A DNA stretch of 64,000 nt from Candidatus Binatia bacterium (GCA_951812575.1 OX638322.1:4840501-4904500); one strand, 5' to 3'. Positions 1 to 7,192 are shown, counted from the stretch's first letter. Numbers and translations: made by a program. Notes: generated from the letters alone by a model not told the origin.

Positions 1-509
1 CGACCGCCGGCGCACCCACAAAAGGACCGCAGGACGCGCCCATTACGCTGGTCGAGTTCTCCGATTATCAATGACCGTACTGTGCCCGAGTGCAGTCTGC
101 ACTCTCCCAAATTCAGGAAAACTACAAAGATACAGTCAGGTTCGTGTTCCGGGACTTCCCGTTAACCCGGATTCATCCCCAGGCGTATAAGGCGGCTGAG
201 GCGGCACGCTGTGCCGGAGACCAGGACAAATATTGGGAGTACCACGACATCCTGTTTGCCAATATTAAAGCCTTACAGCCCGAGGAACTGAAACAATACG
301 CCGCCGACCTCAAACTGGACACGGCACAGTTTACGGCCTGCCTGGACAATAACGCCTATACCGCAGCGGTCAGCAAGGATTTGGCGCTCGGCACCCAACT
401 CGGGGTGAGCGGCACCCCGGCCTTTTTTGTGAACGGGCGTTTTCTGTCCGGTTCGCAACCCTACTCGGCGTTTGCCGAATTGATCGAGGAAATGCTGGCG
501 GCGCAGTAA
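1..509 (+). CDS. DsbA-like thiol oxidoreductase, probable selenoprotein (5' partial)
   Basis: Thioredoxin-fold disulfide oxidoreductase of the DsbA/Thioredoxin_4 type, expected to act in the periplasm. The reading frame is open from base 3 and reads VEFSDYQ-(TGA)-PYCARVQ. Family members have CPYC here, so the TGA at 72-74 replaces the nucleophilic N-terminal Cys while the resolving Cys (81-83) is kept. After the TGA the frame is intact to the TAA at 507-509 and carries all family hallmarks: FVFRDFPL, AAEAARCAGDQDKYWEYHD, and the cis-Pro motif GVSGTPAFFVNGR. A perfect hairpin follows the TGA (separate entry), which argues for selenocysteine rather than a nonsense mutation. A GTG at 90 could start a shorter frame, but it would lack the active site. 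The N-terminus and any signal peptide lie beyond the left edge. Family assignment is firm; Sec insertion is inferred. Confidence 0.85.
72..104 (+). promoter_or_regulatory. Putative bacterial SECIS element (in-frame TGA plus hairpin)
   Basis: TGA at 72-74 is followed after 13 nt by a perfect 7-bp stem, GAGTGCA (88-94) pairing with TGCACTC (98-104), closed by a GTC triloop (95-97). The distance from TGA to the apical loop (20 nt), a G at the first loop position and the stem length all fit the known rules for bacterial SECIS elements recognised by SelB. The core GCAGTCTGC also resembles the E. coli fdhF SECIS core as I remember it. The hairpin lies inside the coding region, as in other bacteria. 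Confidence 0.75.
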
Positions 510-570
510 TCCCCAGAGGGTGAGCGGCCGGTAAGCGCCCAGCTTGACAAAATAACTTGGGACGCAGATA

Positions 571-1059
571 TCAGGCCGATGTCAAGGAGTGAGAGGCTTC
601 GGGATATCGGACGGCGGCCCTATCCTCCACTACCAAGGAACGCCCAACGGCTTCGAGGGCCTTCTCGACCGACGTAATGTGGGACCTATGCCCAGGGTCG
701 AGAAGCCGACGGACTGTGTTCTCTTGCAGACCCAGCCGGGCGGCAAGGGCGACGTTGGAGACGCCCTGTTCTCGCATCGCCGCATAGAGGGCCAGCTTCG
801 CTGCGACGATGGGCGCTACGGAGATCAGCACCTGGCCTTCCGCCAGGGGGCTGGGAACAGGTATGTCTTCACGGGCCTTGACGTACATGCCCAAGGCGAC
901 TCCCAGGCAATCCTTGGCCATCTCCAGAGCCTCTTCCCAAGACCAGCCGCCTGTGTTGGCCCCGTACACGTCCGGGAAGGTCACAGTGTAGGCTTCTCTT
1001 CCGGTCGCTCGTTCTTCTTCCTCGTCGCGGACGATACTGCAAGGATAAGCGTAGCGCAT
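571..1059 (-). CDS. hicB: HicB-family antitoxin with C-terminal helix-turn-helix
   Basis: A 162-residue antitoxin. The N-terminal part (about residues 1-70) has the degenerate RNase-H-like HicB fold, with AYTVTFPDVYGANTGG and the pattern WEEALEMAKDCLGVAL. The C-terminal part (about 95-145) is a DNA-binding HTH, with NVALAARLGLQENTVRRLLD. It would neutralise the HicA encoded just upstream on the same strand (gap 3 nt) and autoregulate the pair. ATG at 1059 follows the hicA stop directly, which suggests translational coupling. The pair is transcribed against the flanking thiol-oxidoreductase genes. Confidence 0.85.
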   Translation of the reverse strand: MRYAYPCSIVRDEEEERATGREAYTVTFPDVYGANTGGWSWEEALEMAKDCLGVALGMYVKAREDIPVPSPLAEGQVLISVAPIVAAKLALYAAMREQGVSNVALAARLGLQENTVRRLLDPGHRSHITSVEKALEAVGRSLVVEDRAAVRYPEASHSLTSA

Positions 1060-1062
1060 GAC

Positions 1063-1269
1063 CTATAGCTCCCCTCTATCGATGTGCAAGTCTTTCAACA
1101 TTGAAGCCAGAGTGCCCGTAGGAATCTCGCCATGAGGGACGGTAGTCCTGTAGGGACCAAGCCGGACCTCCCCGTGACTGCCCTTCCCGCGGCTAGGAGC
1201 GAAAGAGCAGGTCAACCTGTGCTTGCGGGCATATCGCCGGGCTCGTCTCAGAAACTCCCTGTCGTTCAC
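1063..1269 (-). CDS. hicA: HicA-family mRNA interferase toxin
   Basis: A small double-stranded-RNA-binding-like toxin of about 68 residues that cleaves mRNA when free of HicB. It shows the HicA signature: an N-terminal NDREFLRRARRYARKH helix, then GKGSHGEV carrying the expected catalytic His, and VPHGEIPTGTLASMLKDLHI at the C-terminus. I chose GTG at 1269 because it gives the usual HicA beginning (VNDREF...). An in-frame ATG at 1287 is an alternative adding six residues. It is the first gene of a minus-strand hicA-hicB pair. Confidence 0.8.
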   Translation of the reverse strand: MNDREFLRRARRYARKHRLTCSFAPSRGKGSHGEVRLGPYRTTVPHGEIPTGTLASMLKDLHIDRGEL

Positions 1270-1330
1270 GAGCCCATTCCGACACATATTTGTGCGATTA
1301 TCAAGCTTAGGAGCGCCCTGCCGGTCGTCC

Positions 1331-1579
1331 CTAGTCTTTCCCACCCGATCTCTCCGGAGGCAGCCGTCGCGGCAGGGCCCCGCAGTGCTGCAAGGCCAAG
1401 GCGTCGAGGCGTTCCTGGAAGGCTTTTTTTTCAACCGCAGTCTGGCAGGGCAAAGCGCACAAGCCTTGGCGATCCTCCAGGGGGAAGGCCTGCCATTCTT
1501 GTAAGTGGAGTTTGATCCGGACCTGGTCGAGCTTGTCTCGAACAGACCGGGGAATCCAGTCAAGGTCATCCGTCATCAT
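1331..1579 (-). CDS. Nitrate-reductase-associated-type small protein
   Basis: An 82-residue protein that matches the small 'nitrate reductase associated' family (PF09655/TIGR02664 type). Key conserved pieces are IPRSVRDKLDQVRIKLHL, then QEWQAF, an Arg-rich turn, and the LPCQT motif. The function of the family is unknown; it was named for its position near nitrate reductase in some genomes. No nitrate reductase gene is in this window. Two adjacent ATGs (1579, 1576) follow an AGAG-type ribosome site. It lies upstream of the minus-strand hicAB and could share its transcript. Confidence 0.65.
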   Translation of the reverse strand: MMTDDLDWIPRSVRDKLDQVRIKLHLQEWQAFPLEDRQGLCALPCQTAVEKKAFQERLDALALQHCGALPRRLPPERSGGKD

Positions 1580-1748
1580 ACCGCTCTCTTTCCGCACAAC
1601 GATCTGTTCGCCCCTACCCGCTTTCCCCGCGTCGCGCAAGGCAACCCTACCCCTCTTGGCGAGGCGGAAAAGGGTATGGTAATGCTTCAAAGAAGAAACG
1701 TGTCCAGCATCTGCATGTTTATTGGAGGACACGTTCCTTCTTCAGCCC

Positions 1749-2990
1749 ATGTCAGCAAAAAAAGCAAAAGCGGCCCGCCGTAAGACAGCTACACCCGACC
1801 CGTCCGTGCAGACCACGCGTCACGCACAACGCTCCGTTCCCAGTTGGCCGTCGCTCGCCATCCGTATCCTTGGAGCGCTCGGCCTCATTCTCGGAGTCTA
1901 CCTCTCGGTCCTCCACTATCAGGCGGGGTCAAGCGGCAGTATTGAATCGGCTTTTTGCGGCAGCGGGACCACAGTCAACTGTAGCCTGGTCTTGAGCAGT
2001 GCCTATGCCACTCTTTTTGGGATTCCTGTTGCCGTACTCGCCGCCGGCAGCTACGCGATCCTCCTCGCCAGCACGTTCCTGGCAGTGCCTGTGCTGACCG
2101 CCCTGCTGTGTGGCTGGATGTTTGTCTTCTCGCTGTATATGGCAGCGATCTCATTCTTCACGATAGGAGCGGTCTGTCCCCTGTGTACCGGTCTGTATCT
2201 GGTGAACCTGGGCCTCTTCGTGAGTGCCCTTGTGCAGGGACGGGCGGACCATACGATTACCCTGCCTCGGCTGGCTTACGCCGCGCTTGGTTTTTCTATC
2301 GTGTTGCTGGGCATCGGGCTGACCCAGACCGAGGACGCCGCCCACGTGACCCCACTTCAGGAATATCTCGCCCCTCCTCCAGCAGAGATGGACATGGGTT
2401 TTGTGCGCTATTACTACGACCAGCCCGCCGTCGTGCTGCGTGGCTCGGAACGGCACGTCGAGGGTCCCGCGAACGCCGTGCTCACCATTCATGAGTTCGT
2501 TGATTTCCGCTGCCCGCAGTGCGCCAATGCCCGGGACACCCTGCTAAAGTTTCAGCATGCCAACCCGGACGATGTCCGTATCGTGTTCCGGCACTATCCG
2601 CTTGACCAGCAGTGCAATACCGGCATGCAGGGTCAGGTGCATCCGGGCGCTTGTGCGGCGTCGATGGCGGCCGAGTGTGCCGCAGAGCAGGGAAAATTCT
2701 GGGAGTATGCCGACCTCTTGTTTGCGGATCAGACCAAATTCAAGCGGGCCGACTTTGACGCCCATGCCAGAACTGCCAGACTGGATTTCGAGCAGTTTAG
2801 TGCGTGTATGGACGATGGGCACACCGAGGCGCTGGTCAAGAACGATATTGACGAGGCCCTGCGTCTTGAGATCAAAGCCACCCCTACCCTAGTGGTGAAC
2901 GGGCGGATCATCCGGGGTCTGCCGCCGGTTGGCAAACTCGCCTCCCTGGTCACCCTCCAGAAACAGCAGGCAGCCGACGACACCCCCTGA
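1749..2990 (+). CDS. VKOR-DsbA fusion: quinone-linked disulfide-forming enzyme
   Basis: A 413-residue membrane protein fusing a vitamin K epoxide reductase domain to a DsbA-like thioredoxin domain. The VKOR part (about residues 35-185) has four or five membrane segments, the loop Cys in NCSLVLSSAYATLFGIP and the redox CPLC near the quinone site. The thioredoxin part (about 230-400) has FVDFRCPQC and the cis-Pro motif KATPTLVVNGR. Such fusions form disulfides in exported proteins and pass electrons to quinone. ATG 1749 is chosen; a GGAGG at 1724-1729 lies unusually far upstream, and an in-frame TTG at 1722 is possible. Together with the Sec-DsbA at the left edge it marks a thiol-oxidation locus split by hicAB. 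Confidence 0.88.
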   Translation: MSAKKAKAARRKTATPDPSVQTTRHAQRSVPSWPSLAIRILGALGLILGVYLSVLHYQAGSSGSIESAFCGSGTTVNCSLVLSSAYATLFGIPVAVLAAGSYAILLASTFLAVPVLTALLCGWMFVFSLYMAAISFFTIGAVCPLCTGLYLVNLGLFVSALVQGRADHTITLPRLAYAALGFSIVLLGIGLTQTEDAAHVTPLQEYLAPPPAEMDMGFVRYYYDQPAVVLRGSERHVEGPANAVLTIHEFVDFRCPQCANARDTLLKFQHANPDDVRIVFRHYPLDQQCNTGMQGQVHPGACAASMAAECAAEQGKFWEYADLLFADQTKFKRADFDAHARTARLDFEQFSACMDDGHTEALVKNDIDEALRLEIKATPTLVVNGRIIRGLPPVGKLASLVTLQKQQAADDTP

Positions 2991-3069
2991 ACGTAAAAAA
3001 CGATCAGATTCCTGTCGGCACTTTATCAGATCACACGGGATAGGAGAGACCTGCTGGGGGAACACTGCC

Positions 3070-3257
3070 ATGAAGTGGGACGAAGTCTGCAAGGATACCC
3101 TGCTCCAGGATTTGCCGTACAAGGTTGAACTCAACGAGTGGGGGAATATCGTCATGAGCCCGGATTCCAATCGGCAGGGCAATCTGCAAACCAAAATTGC
3201 CTCTCACCTGATGAGCCATCTGCCGGACGGCACGGTCCTGACCGCATGTTCGGTGGA
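3070..3257 (+). repeat. Direct repeat, left copy (partner 3930-4117)
   Basis: 188 bases match 3930-4117 with 11 differences by my count (about 94% identity) at a constant offset of 860 bases. The two copies bracket a hicAB module. Both end at the same CGGTGGA. Confidence 0.9.
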
Positions 3258-3276
3258 ACGCGCGAGTTTTGGATAA
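3070..3276 (+). pseudogene. Truncated Uma2-family (DUF820) gene fragment
   Basis: The first 62 codons are nearly the same as the intact Uma2-like gene at 3930 (MKWDEVCKDT, NEWGNIVMSP, NLQTKIA). The homology stops abruptly after the codons for CSVE, and the frame ends 5 codons later at TAA 3274-3276. The whole PD-(D/E)XK-like catalytic core is missing, so this is a broken duplicate. It keeps a full start and its own ATG. Confidence 0.85.
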
Positions 3277-3304
3277 TGATTGCTCTCTGCTATGTAAGGA
3301 ATGA

Positions 3305-3559
3305 GTGAACCAACGGCATCAGAAAACGTTGAACGATATCTTCAGCACGCCGATTCCCACGACCTTGGAATGGAGGCGGATTGAAGCCCTTTTCATCGCC
3401 CTTGGAGCCAGAGTCATTGAGGGGAGCGGTTCGCGGGTGCGGTTTGAACTGAACGATATTGTGGCGACTTTTCATCGTCCCCACCCTCATAAGGAGGCGA
3501 AACCTTACCAAGTGCGTGACGCACGACATTTTCTTCAACAAGCAGGAATACGGCTATGA
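3305..3559 (+). CDS. hicA: HicA-family toxin (second locus)
   Basis: An 84-residue HicA-like toxin of the subfamily with an N-terminal extension (KTLNDIFSTPIPTTLEWRRI) followed by ALGARVIEGSGSRVRFEL and FHRPHPHKEA. The GSR motif and the HRPHP motif are typical of this subgroup. The GTG start at 3305 is supported by AAGGA at 3296-3300. Its stop overlaps the start of hicB by 4 bases (ATGA). Unlike the pair at 571-1269, this one lies on the plus strand and is nested inside a duplicated Uma2 segment. Confidence 0.85.
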   Translation: MNQRHQKTLNDIFSTPIPTTLEWRRIEALFIALGARVIEGSGSRVRFELNDIVATFHRPHPHKEAKPYQVRDARHFLQQAGIRL

Positions 3560-3897
3560 ACACCATGACCTATCGAGGCTATACGGCCCGCATCGACTAT
3601 AGCGATGCCGATGGCTGCTTTGTCGGCCATATTGCCGGCATCACGGACATTGTGGGCTTTCACGGTGAGTCCGTTGCAGAACTGCGAACCGCGTTTGCAG
3701 AAGCGGTGGACGATTATCTCCAGACCTGTGAGAAGCTGAACCGCTCGCCCCAAGCGCCGTTTTCCGGTGATCTCATATTGCACATCCCGCCGGAAGTCCA
3801 TGCGCGGATTGCCCAGGCGGCTGAAGGGAGCGGCAAGAGCCTCAGCCAGTGGGCAACGGAGACCTTCGCCCAGGCCCTCCAGACACCGTTGTCCTGA
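3556..3897 (+). CDS. hicB: HicB-family antitoxin with ribbon-helix-helix-type tail
   Basis: A 113-residue antitoxin. The N-terminus has the HicB fold (YTARIDYSDADGCFVGHIAG, then GFHGESVAELRTAFAEAVDD). The C-terminus (about 70-110) looks like a ribbon-helix-helix DNA-binding unit (LHIPPEVHARIAQAAEGSGK, then SLSQWATETFAQAL). It overlaps hicA by 4 bases, so the two are translationally coupled. The DNA-binding type differs from the HTH antitoxin at 571-1059, so the two hicAB loci are not recent copies of each other. Confidence 0.88.
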   Translation: MNTMTYRGYTARIDYSDADGCFVGHIAGITDIVGFHGESVAELRTAFAEAVDDYLQTCEKLNRSPQAPFSGDLILHIPPEVHARIAQAAEGSGKSLSQWATETFAQALQTPLS

Positions 3898-3929
3898 ATG
3901 GACTTCCAGCCTTTCTCCAGGGAATTGCC

Positions 3930-4117
3930 ATGAAGTGGGACGAAGTCTGCAAGGATACCCAACTCCAGGATTTGCCGTACAAGATCGAACTCAACGAGTG
4001 GGGGAATATCGTCATGAGCCCGGCTTCCAACCGGCATGGCAATCTGCAAACCAAAATTGCCTTTCACCTGATGAGCCATATGCCGGACGGCACGGTCCTG
4101 ACCGAATGCTCGGTGGA
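3930..4117 (+). repeat. Direct repeat, right copy (partner 3070-3257)
   Basis: Right copy of the 188-base repeat. It forms the 5' part of the intact Uma2-like gene. Confidence 0.9.
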
Positions 4118-4412
4118 GACAGCCAAAGGAGTGAAAGTGGCGGACGTGGTCTGGGCGTCTGACGCATTTCTGCAACGCAATCGAGGCGCGACGCCGTATG
4201 TCGAGGCTCCCGAGGTGTGTGTCGAGATACAGTCTCCTTCCAACTCCGACGCGGAAATGGCGGAGAAACGCGCCTTATACTTTGCCAGGGGTGCACGCGA
4301 ATGCTGGCTGTGTGACGAGGACGGCAGTCTCTCGTTTTTCAGCCAGCAGGGAAAAATGGACAACTCGCAACTCTTCCCGGCCATGGCCGCCCGGATTGAA
4401 GCGGAAGCGTGA
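3930..4412 (+). CDS. Uma2-family (DUF820) putative PD-(D/E)XK nuclease
   Basis: A 160-residue member of the Uma2/DUF820 family, a restriction-endonuclease-like fold of uncertain biological role. The catalytic-core pattern is present: KVADVVWASD, then PEVCVEIQSPSNSDAEMAEK, then YFARGARECWLCDEDG. The N-terminal helix region is shorter than in typical members. The ATG at 3930 is the same as in the truncated copy at 3070. The upstream base pattern is shared between copies, so the duplication included the start. Confidence 0.75.
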   Translation: MKWDEVCKDTQLQDLPYKIELNEWGNIVMSPASNRHGNLQTKIAFHLMSHMPDGTVLTECSVETAKGVKVADVVWASDAFLQRNRGATPYVEAPEVCVEIQSPSNSDAEMAEKRALYFARGARECWLCDEDGSLSFFSQQGKMDNSQLFPAMAARIEAEA

Positions 4413-4434
4413 CCGTTCCGAGAGCGGAGCCGGA

Positions 4435-4605
4435 CAGGCCCTTCGACTTCGCTCCGCTACGCTCAGGGTGAACGTGAGGCCGTTTGTGCTGGGCCTGTCC
4501 TGAGCCCCCCCGAAGGGCGTAACCCGCAAGGGCGGAGTCGAAGCATGGATGCCGGATCAAAGCCTGCCCCGGACATGATCCGGGGTCCGGCATGACGAGA
4601 GAGAA
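4435..4605. repeat. Dispersed palindromic intergenic repeat cluster
   Basis: The 197-base gap after the Uma2 gene holds no gene. It begins with CCCTTCGACTTCGCTCC and CTCAGGGTGAACG, and ends with GGCGGAGTCGAAG, an inverted arrangement, followed by a second unit containing CCCGGACATGATCCGGGG and TCCGGCATGACG. These are the look of REP-type intergenic mosaic elements found in many proteobacterial genomes. Confidence 0.6.
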
Positions 4606-4609
4606 TACT

Positions 4610-5281
4610 CTAACCCACGATGACGTGCTCCCGGGTAATGATAAACGGCAGTCTGGTGCCATCGATAAAATTGGCTTCATCCGCCCGGGTTGCTGCGTAT
4701 TCCGGCATGCTGGCTGAGGTGCGCATGGCCTGCGTATCAGCAAACCAGGTAATGGCCACCCCGTCATAGACCGGCGTTTTTCCGGCCTTATACACGGAGA
4801 GCCGGGTGTGGCTCTGCACATAGCGTTTGATCACCGGAATGGCCGCACCGAGCGGGCCGTGAACTTCCCGCCAGTGTTGCTGAAACGCCTCGATCGACAA
4901 GTCGACCCGATGCGTGACAAACTCCATATTCTTGACCGCATTGGGCGGGACACTCTCATCCTTGATCGTATGCTCCTGGGTGATAATGCTGCCCATTGTT
5001 GAGAGGTCGATGAAATTCGGCTCGTCAGCCCGCACCGCGGCGTATTCCGGCGTCGCGCCCTGAGCCCGCAGCACCTGGGTATCCTCGACCCATACCTCGG
5101 CCACGCCGTCGTAGACGGGCTCCCTTTTGCGGTAGCCGGACAGCAGCGTATGCGACTGCACATAGCGCTGAATGCCCGGCAACTTAACGACCACATCGGC
5201 GTGTTTCGTTCGCCAGTATTCCTGGAAGGCTTCGACCGACATGCCTGGCTTGCGCTTAAAAAATGACATGAGTTTGATCAT
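4610..5281 (-). CDS. Tandem EthD-domain protein
   Basis: A 223-residue protein made of two EthD-type dimeric alpha-beta barrel domains. Repeat 1 (about 1-105) has FFKRKPGMSVEAFQEYWRTK and GIQRYVQSHTL; repeat 2 (about 110-223) has VDLSIEAFQQHWREVHGPLG and VIKRYVQSHTRL. Each carries the VYDGVA...W...T motif and EYAA.RADE.NFID. EthD proteins accompany ring-cleaving or ether-degrading oxygenases; the enzymatic role here is unknown. ATG 5281 follows CGGAGGACC. It lies in a cluster with a SnoaL-like protein and an LLM. Confidence 0.8.
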   Translation of the reverse strand: MIKLMSFFKRKPGMSVEAFQEYWRTKHADVVVKLPGIQRYVQSHTLLSGYRKREPVYDGVAEVWVEDTQVLRAQGATPEYAAVRADEPNFIDLSTMGSIITQEHTIKDESVPPNAVKNMEFVTHRVDLSIEAFQQHWREVHGPLGAAIPVIKRYVQSHTRLSVYKAGKTPVYDGVAITWFADTQAMRTSASMPEYAATRADEANFIDGTRLPFIITREHVIVG

Positions 5282-5403
5282 TGCGGTCCTCCGTTGTGTC
5301 GTTCTTCAGCGGGGCGCGCTGATGTGACAGGAGACGATGATGAGTGATGCTCAGCCGTCACCACCCGGCGTTCCACACAATATATGAAGATAGATGGGGC
5401 GAC

Positions 5404-5886
5404 TCAGGCGCTCAATTGTTCGCGTATGCCCATCGCGGTAACGAAGTCAACGTTCTGGCCGACGTTGTGTTTGCGGCATTCGATGATCTTGCCTTGGGCG
5501 AAGCGGTAAAAGCCGAGAACATTGAATCTCAGTGTTTTGCCCGAAGACGGTACCCCGCAGAATTCGTCTTTCTGCTCACCGACGAACGACAGAAAAGCGA
5601 AAACCAGGTCGTCTTCAGCCACCAATTCTTCGATTTTGAAGGTAAATGCGCCAGACGGAAACGCCCTGTGAAAAGACCCGATGATGGCCGGCATGTCAGC
5701 CTTACGGGTTTCAGCCTCGAAACTGGGCTGGTGGTAGTACACATCGTCGTGCAGGATTTCGTCGACAACCTCGAGGTTGCCCGCGTTCCAGAGCTCGTCG
5801 ATATAATAGTGCCGAAAGCGAGCCTTGTTCTCCTCCGGGGTAAGGTTGCCTATTATGCTGGTCGCTTCAAACGCGGGTTGTGCCAT
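5404..5886 (-). CDS. SnoaL-like polyketide-cyclase/ester-cyclase family protein
   Basis: A 160-residue protein with the NTF2/SnoaL-like cone fold: RHYYIDELWNAGNLEVVDEI, then VYYHQP, and a core of GSFHRAFPSGAFTFKIEELV plus GKIIECRKHNVGQN. Such proteins catalyse small ring or ester rearrangements or are non-enzymatic. ATG 5886 is preceded by GAGGAG at a good distance, so an upstream extension of the frame is rejected. It is divergent from the LLM at 6152 across a 265-base promoter region. Confidence 0.75.
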   Translation of the reverse strand: MAQPAFEATSIIGNLTPEENKARFRHYYIDELWNAGNLEVVDEILHDDVYYHQPSFEAETRKADMPAIIGSFHRAFPSGAFTFKIEELVAEDDLVFAFLSFVGEQKDEFCGVPSSGKTLRFNVLGFYRFAQGKIIECRKHNVGQNVDFVTAMGIREQLSA

Positions 5887-6087
5887 GGCATTGCTCCTCG
5901 GGTCGATTATTAATGTATGACTGTCACCGTTTTGCAGCGAATAGCGAGAAAAAGGACATACGTCAACGTTTCCGACTACCCGCCAGTCCATCCACTTCTT
6001 GCCGTTAGCCGTCACTCGGCCCAAAAGGATGCTGACAAAAGAATGGAGAGACTCGGCCACATGAAAAAGAAAGTGGCATAAGTCGCA

Positions 6088-6137
6088 TTGAGCCCTCGGG
6101 GCCAAGCGCGTATAAAAGTTGAGCGTTCGATTGAACG
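6088..6137 (+). promoter_or_regulatory. Promoter with palindromic operator candidate for the LLM operon
   Basis: TTGAGC at 6088-6093 and TATAAA at 6111-6116 are separated by exactly 17 bases. The palindrome CGTTC-GATT-GAACG at 6124-6137 lies where transcription should start, the usual place for a repressor operator. A Shine-Dalgarno AAGGAG follows before ATG 6152. The rest of the 265-base gap (5887-6087) must hold the promoter of the divergent SnoaL-like gene; I see no clear boxes there. Confidence 0.5.
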
Positions 6138-6151
6138 AAAAAGGAGACAGC

Positions 6152-7192
6152 ATGATTTCGGTTGGCTATGTCCCCGATACCCACGGTGGCCCGTATCAAC
6201 AGCCGGAACCCGACCCGGAGCGTGCGGCCGATTTTGCCCAGCAATTGCTGCATGAGGCCGAGCAGGCGGAACAGGCCGGCTTTGACACTCTGTTCGTACC
6301 CGAACGACACGCCCGCACGGAATGCATGTTTCCCTCGACCCTGACCCTCATGGCAGCCCTGGCTGCCCGCACCAAGCGTGTCAAGATCGGCTCCTACGTC
6401 ATCATGCCGCCCCTGTATCACCCAGTCCATCTGGCCGAGCAGGCCGCCATGATTGATGTTCTGTCGCGCGGTCGCCTCATCATGGGCCTTGGTGTGGGCT
6501 ATCATATTGATTATTTCAACCACTTTGGCGTATCGATTCGACAACGCGAGGGCCGTTTTGAAGAGTGCCTCGACATTCTGCACAAGGCCTGGACCACGCC
6601 GGGACCGGTTGCCCATCACGGCCGGTATTACGATTACGATGCGATCCACATCACGCCAAAACCCTACCAAAAACCCCGTCCGCCCATTTGGATAGGTGCG
6701 TTTGGTCCGAAGTCCATCGCGCGGGCCGGACGCTTGGGCGACGTCTGGTCGATGGCACCTTTTTTTGACAGCTTTGATACCCTCAAAGGCCAACTGGAAA
6801 TCTATCAGGAAGCGGCAATACAGGCCGGGAAAACACCGCATGTGGCCCTCCTGCGGGACGGCTGGCTGGCCTCCAGCATGGAAGAGGCCGAGGAGACGTT
6901 TGGCCGGCTCTGGCTTGAAGAGTGCAAGTTTTATCTGCGTATGGGCATGCTCACGCCGACCAGAGATTTTCGGTCAGAAGCGGATTTCACCCTGGATAAG
7001 GTCCGTCCCTATATGGTGATCGGCACCAGAGACGACTGGCTCGAACATCTCAGTCTATGGCAAAAGGAACTCGGGGTTGAGCATTTCGTGCTGCGCTGCC
7101 GGGTCCCCATGGGACCACAGCCGGAGCAGGTCATCGAATGCATCCAACGGCTGGGCGAAGAAGTCTTGCCGGCCCTCAAGACGCTGGCGTAA
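6152..7192 (+). CDS. LLM-class flavin-dependent monooxygenase/oxidoreductase
   Basis: A 346-residue luciferase-like (TIM-barrel) enzyme using reduced flavin or F420 for oxidation of an unknown organic substrate. Family marks are an N-terminal AEQAGFDTLFVPERHAR, the central MIDVLSRGRLIMGLGVGYH, and the C-terminal PKPYQKPRPPIWIGAFGPKS. ATG 6152 follows AAGGAG. The next gene, an acyl-CoA dehydrogenase, starts 33 bases downstream, so they are probably co-transcribed. Confidence 0.88.
   Translation: MISVGYVPDTHGGPYQQPEPDPERAADFAQQLLHEAEQAEQAGFDTLFVPERHARTECMFPSTLTLMAALAARTKRVKIGSYVIMPPLYHPVHLAEQAAMIDVLSRGRLIMGLGVGYHIDYFNHFGVSIRQREGRFEECLDILHKAWTTPGPVAHHGRYYDYDAIHITPKPYQKPRPPIWIGAFGPKSIARAGRLGDVWSMAPFFDSFDTLKGQLEIYQEAAIQAGKTPHVALLRDGWLASSMEEAEETFGRLWLEECKFYLRMGMLTPTRDFRSEADFTLDKVRPYMVIGTRDDWLEHLSLWQKELGVEHFVLRCRVPMGPQPEQVIECIQRLGEEVLPALKTLA

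Noticed and set aside
90..509. Short coding frame starting at GTG 90 as an independent gene
   Set aside because: It lacks the conserved beginning of the DsbA domain. The frame upstream of the TGA encodes the matching DsbA N-terminus, so the short version is the tail of a Sec protein.
1582..1748. Extension of the nitrate-reductase-associated frame upstream (MSSNKHADAG...)
   Set aside because: The region before the paired ATGs lacks family similarity and a ribosome site, so I treat it as non-coding spacer.
5337..5390. 16-codon ORF (MMSDAQPSPP...) with AGGAG-like site
   Set aside because: Short, no downstream partner, lies between two minus-strand genes and has no recognisable sequence. It may be a gene remnant but nothing supports translation.
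6005..6841. Long antisense open frames opposite the LLM and similar genes
   Set aside because: High GC content gives long shadow frames. They show no domain motifs and their codon bias does not fit.
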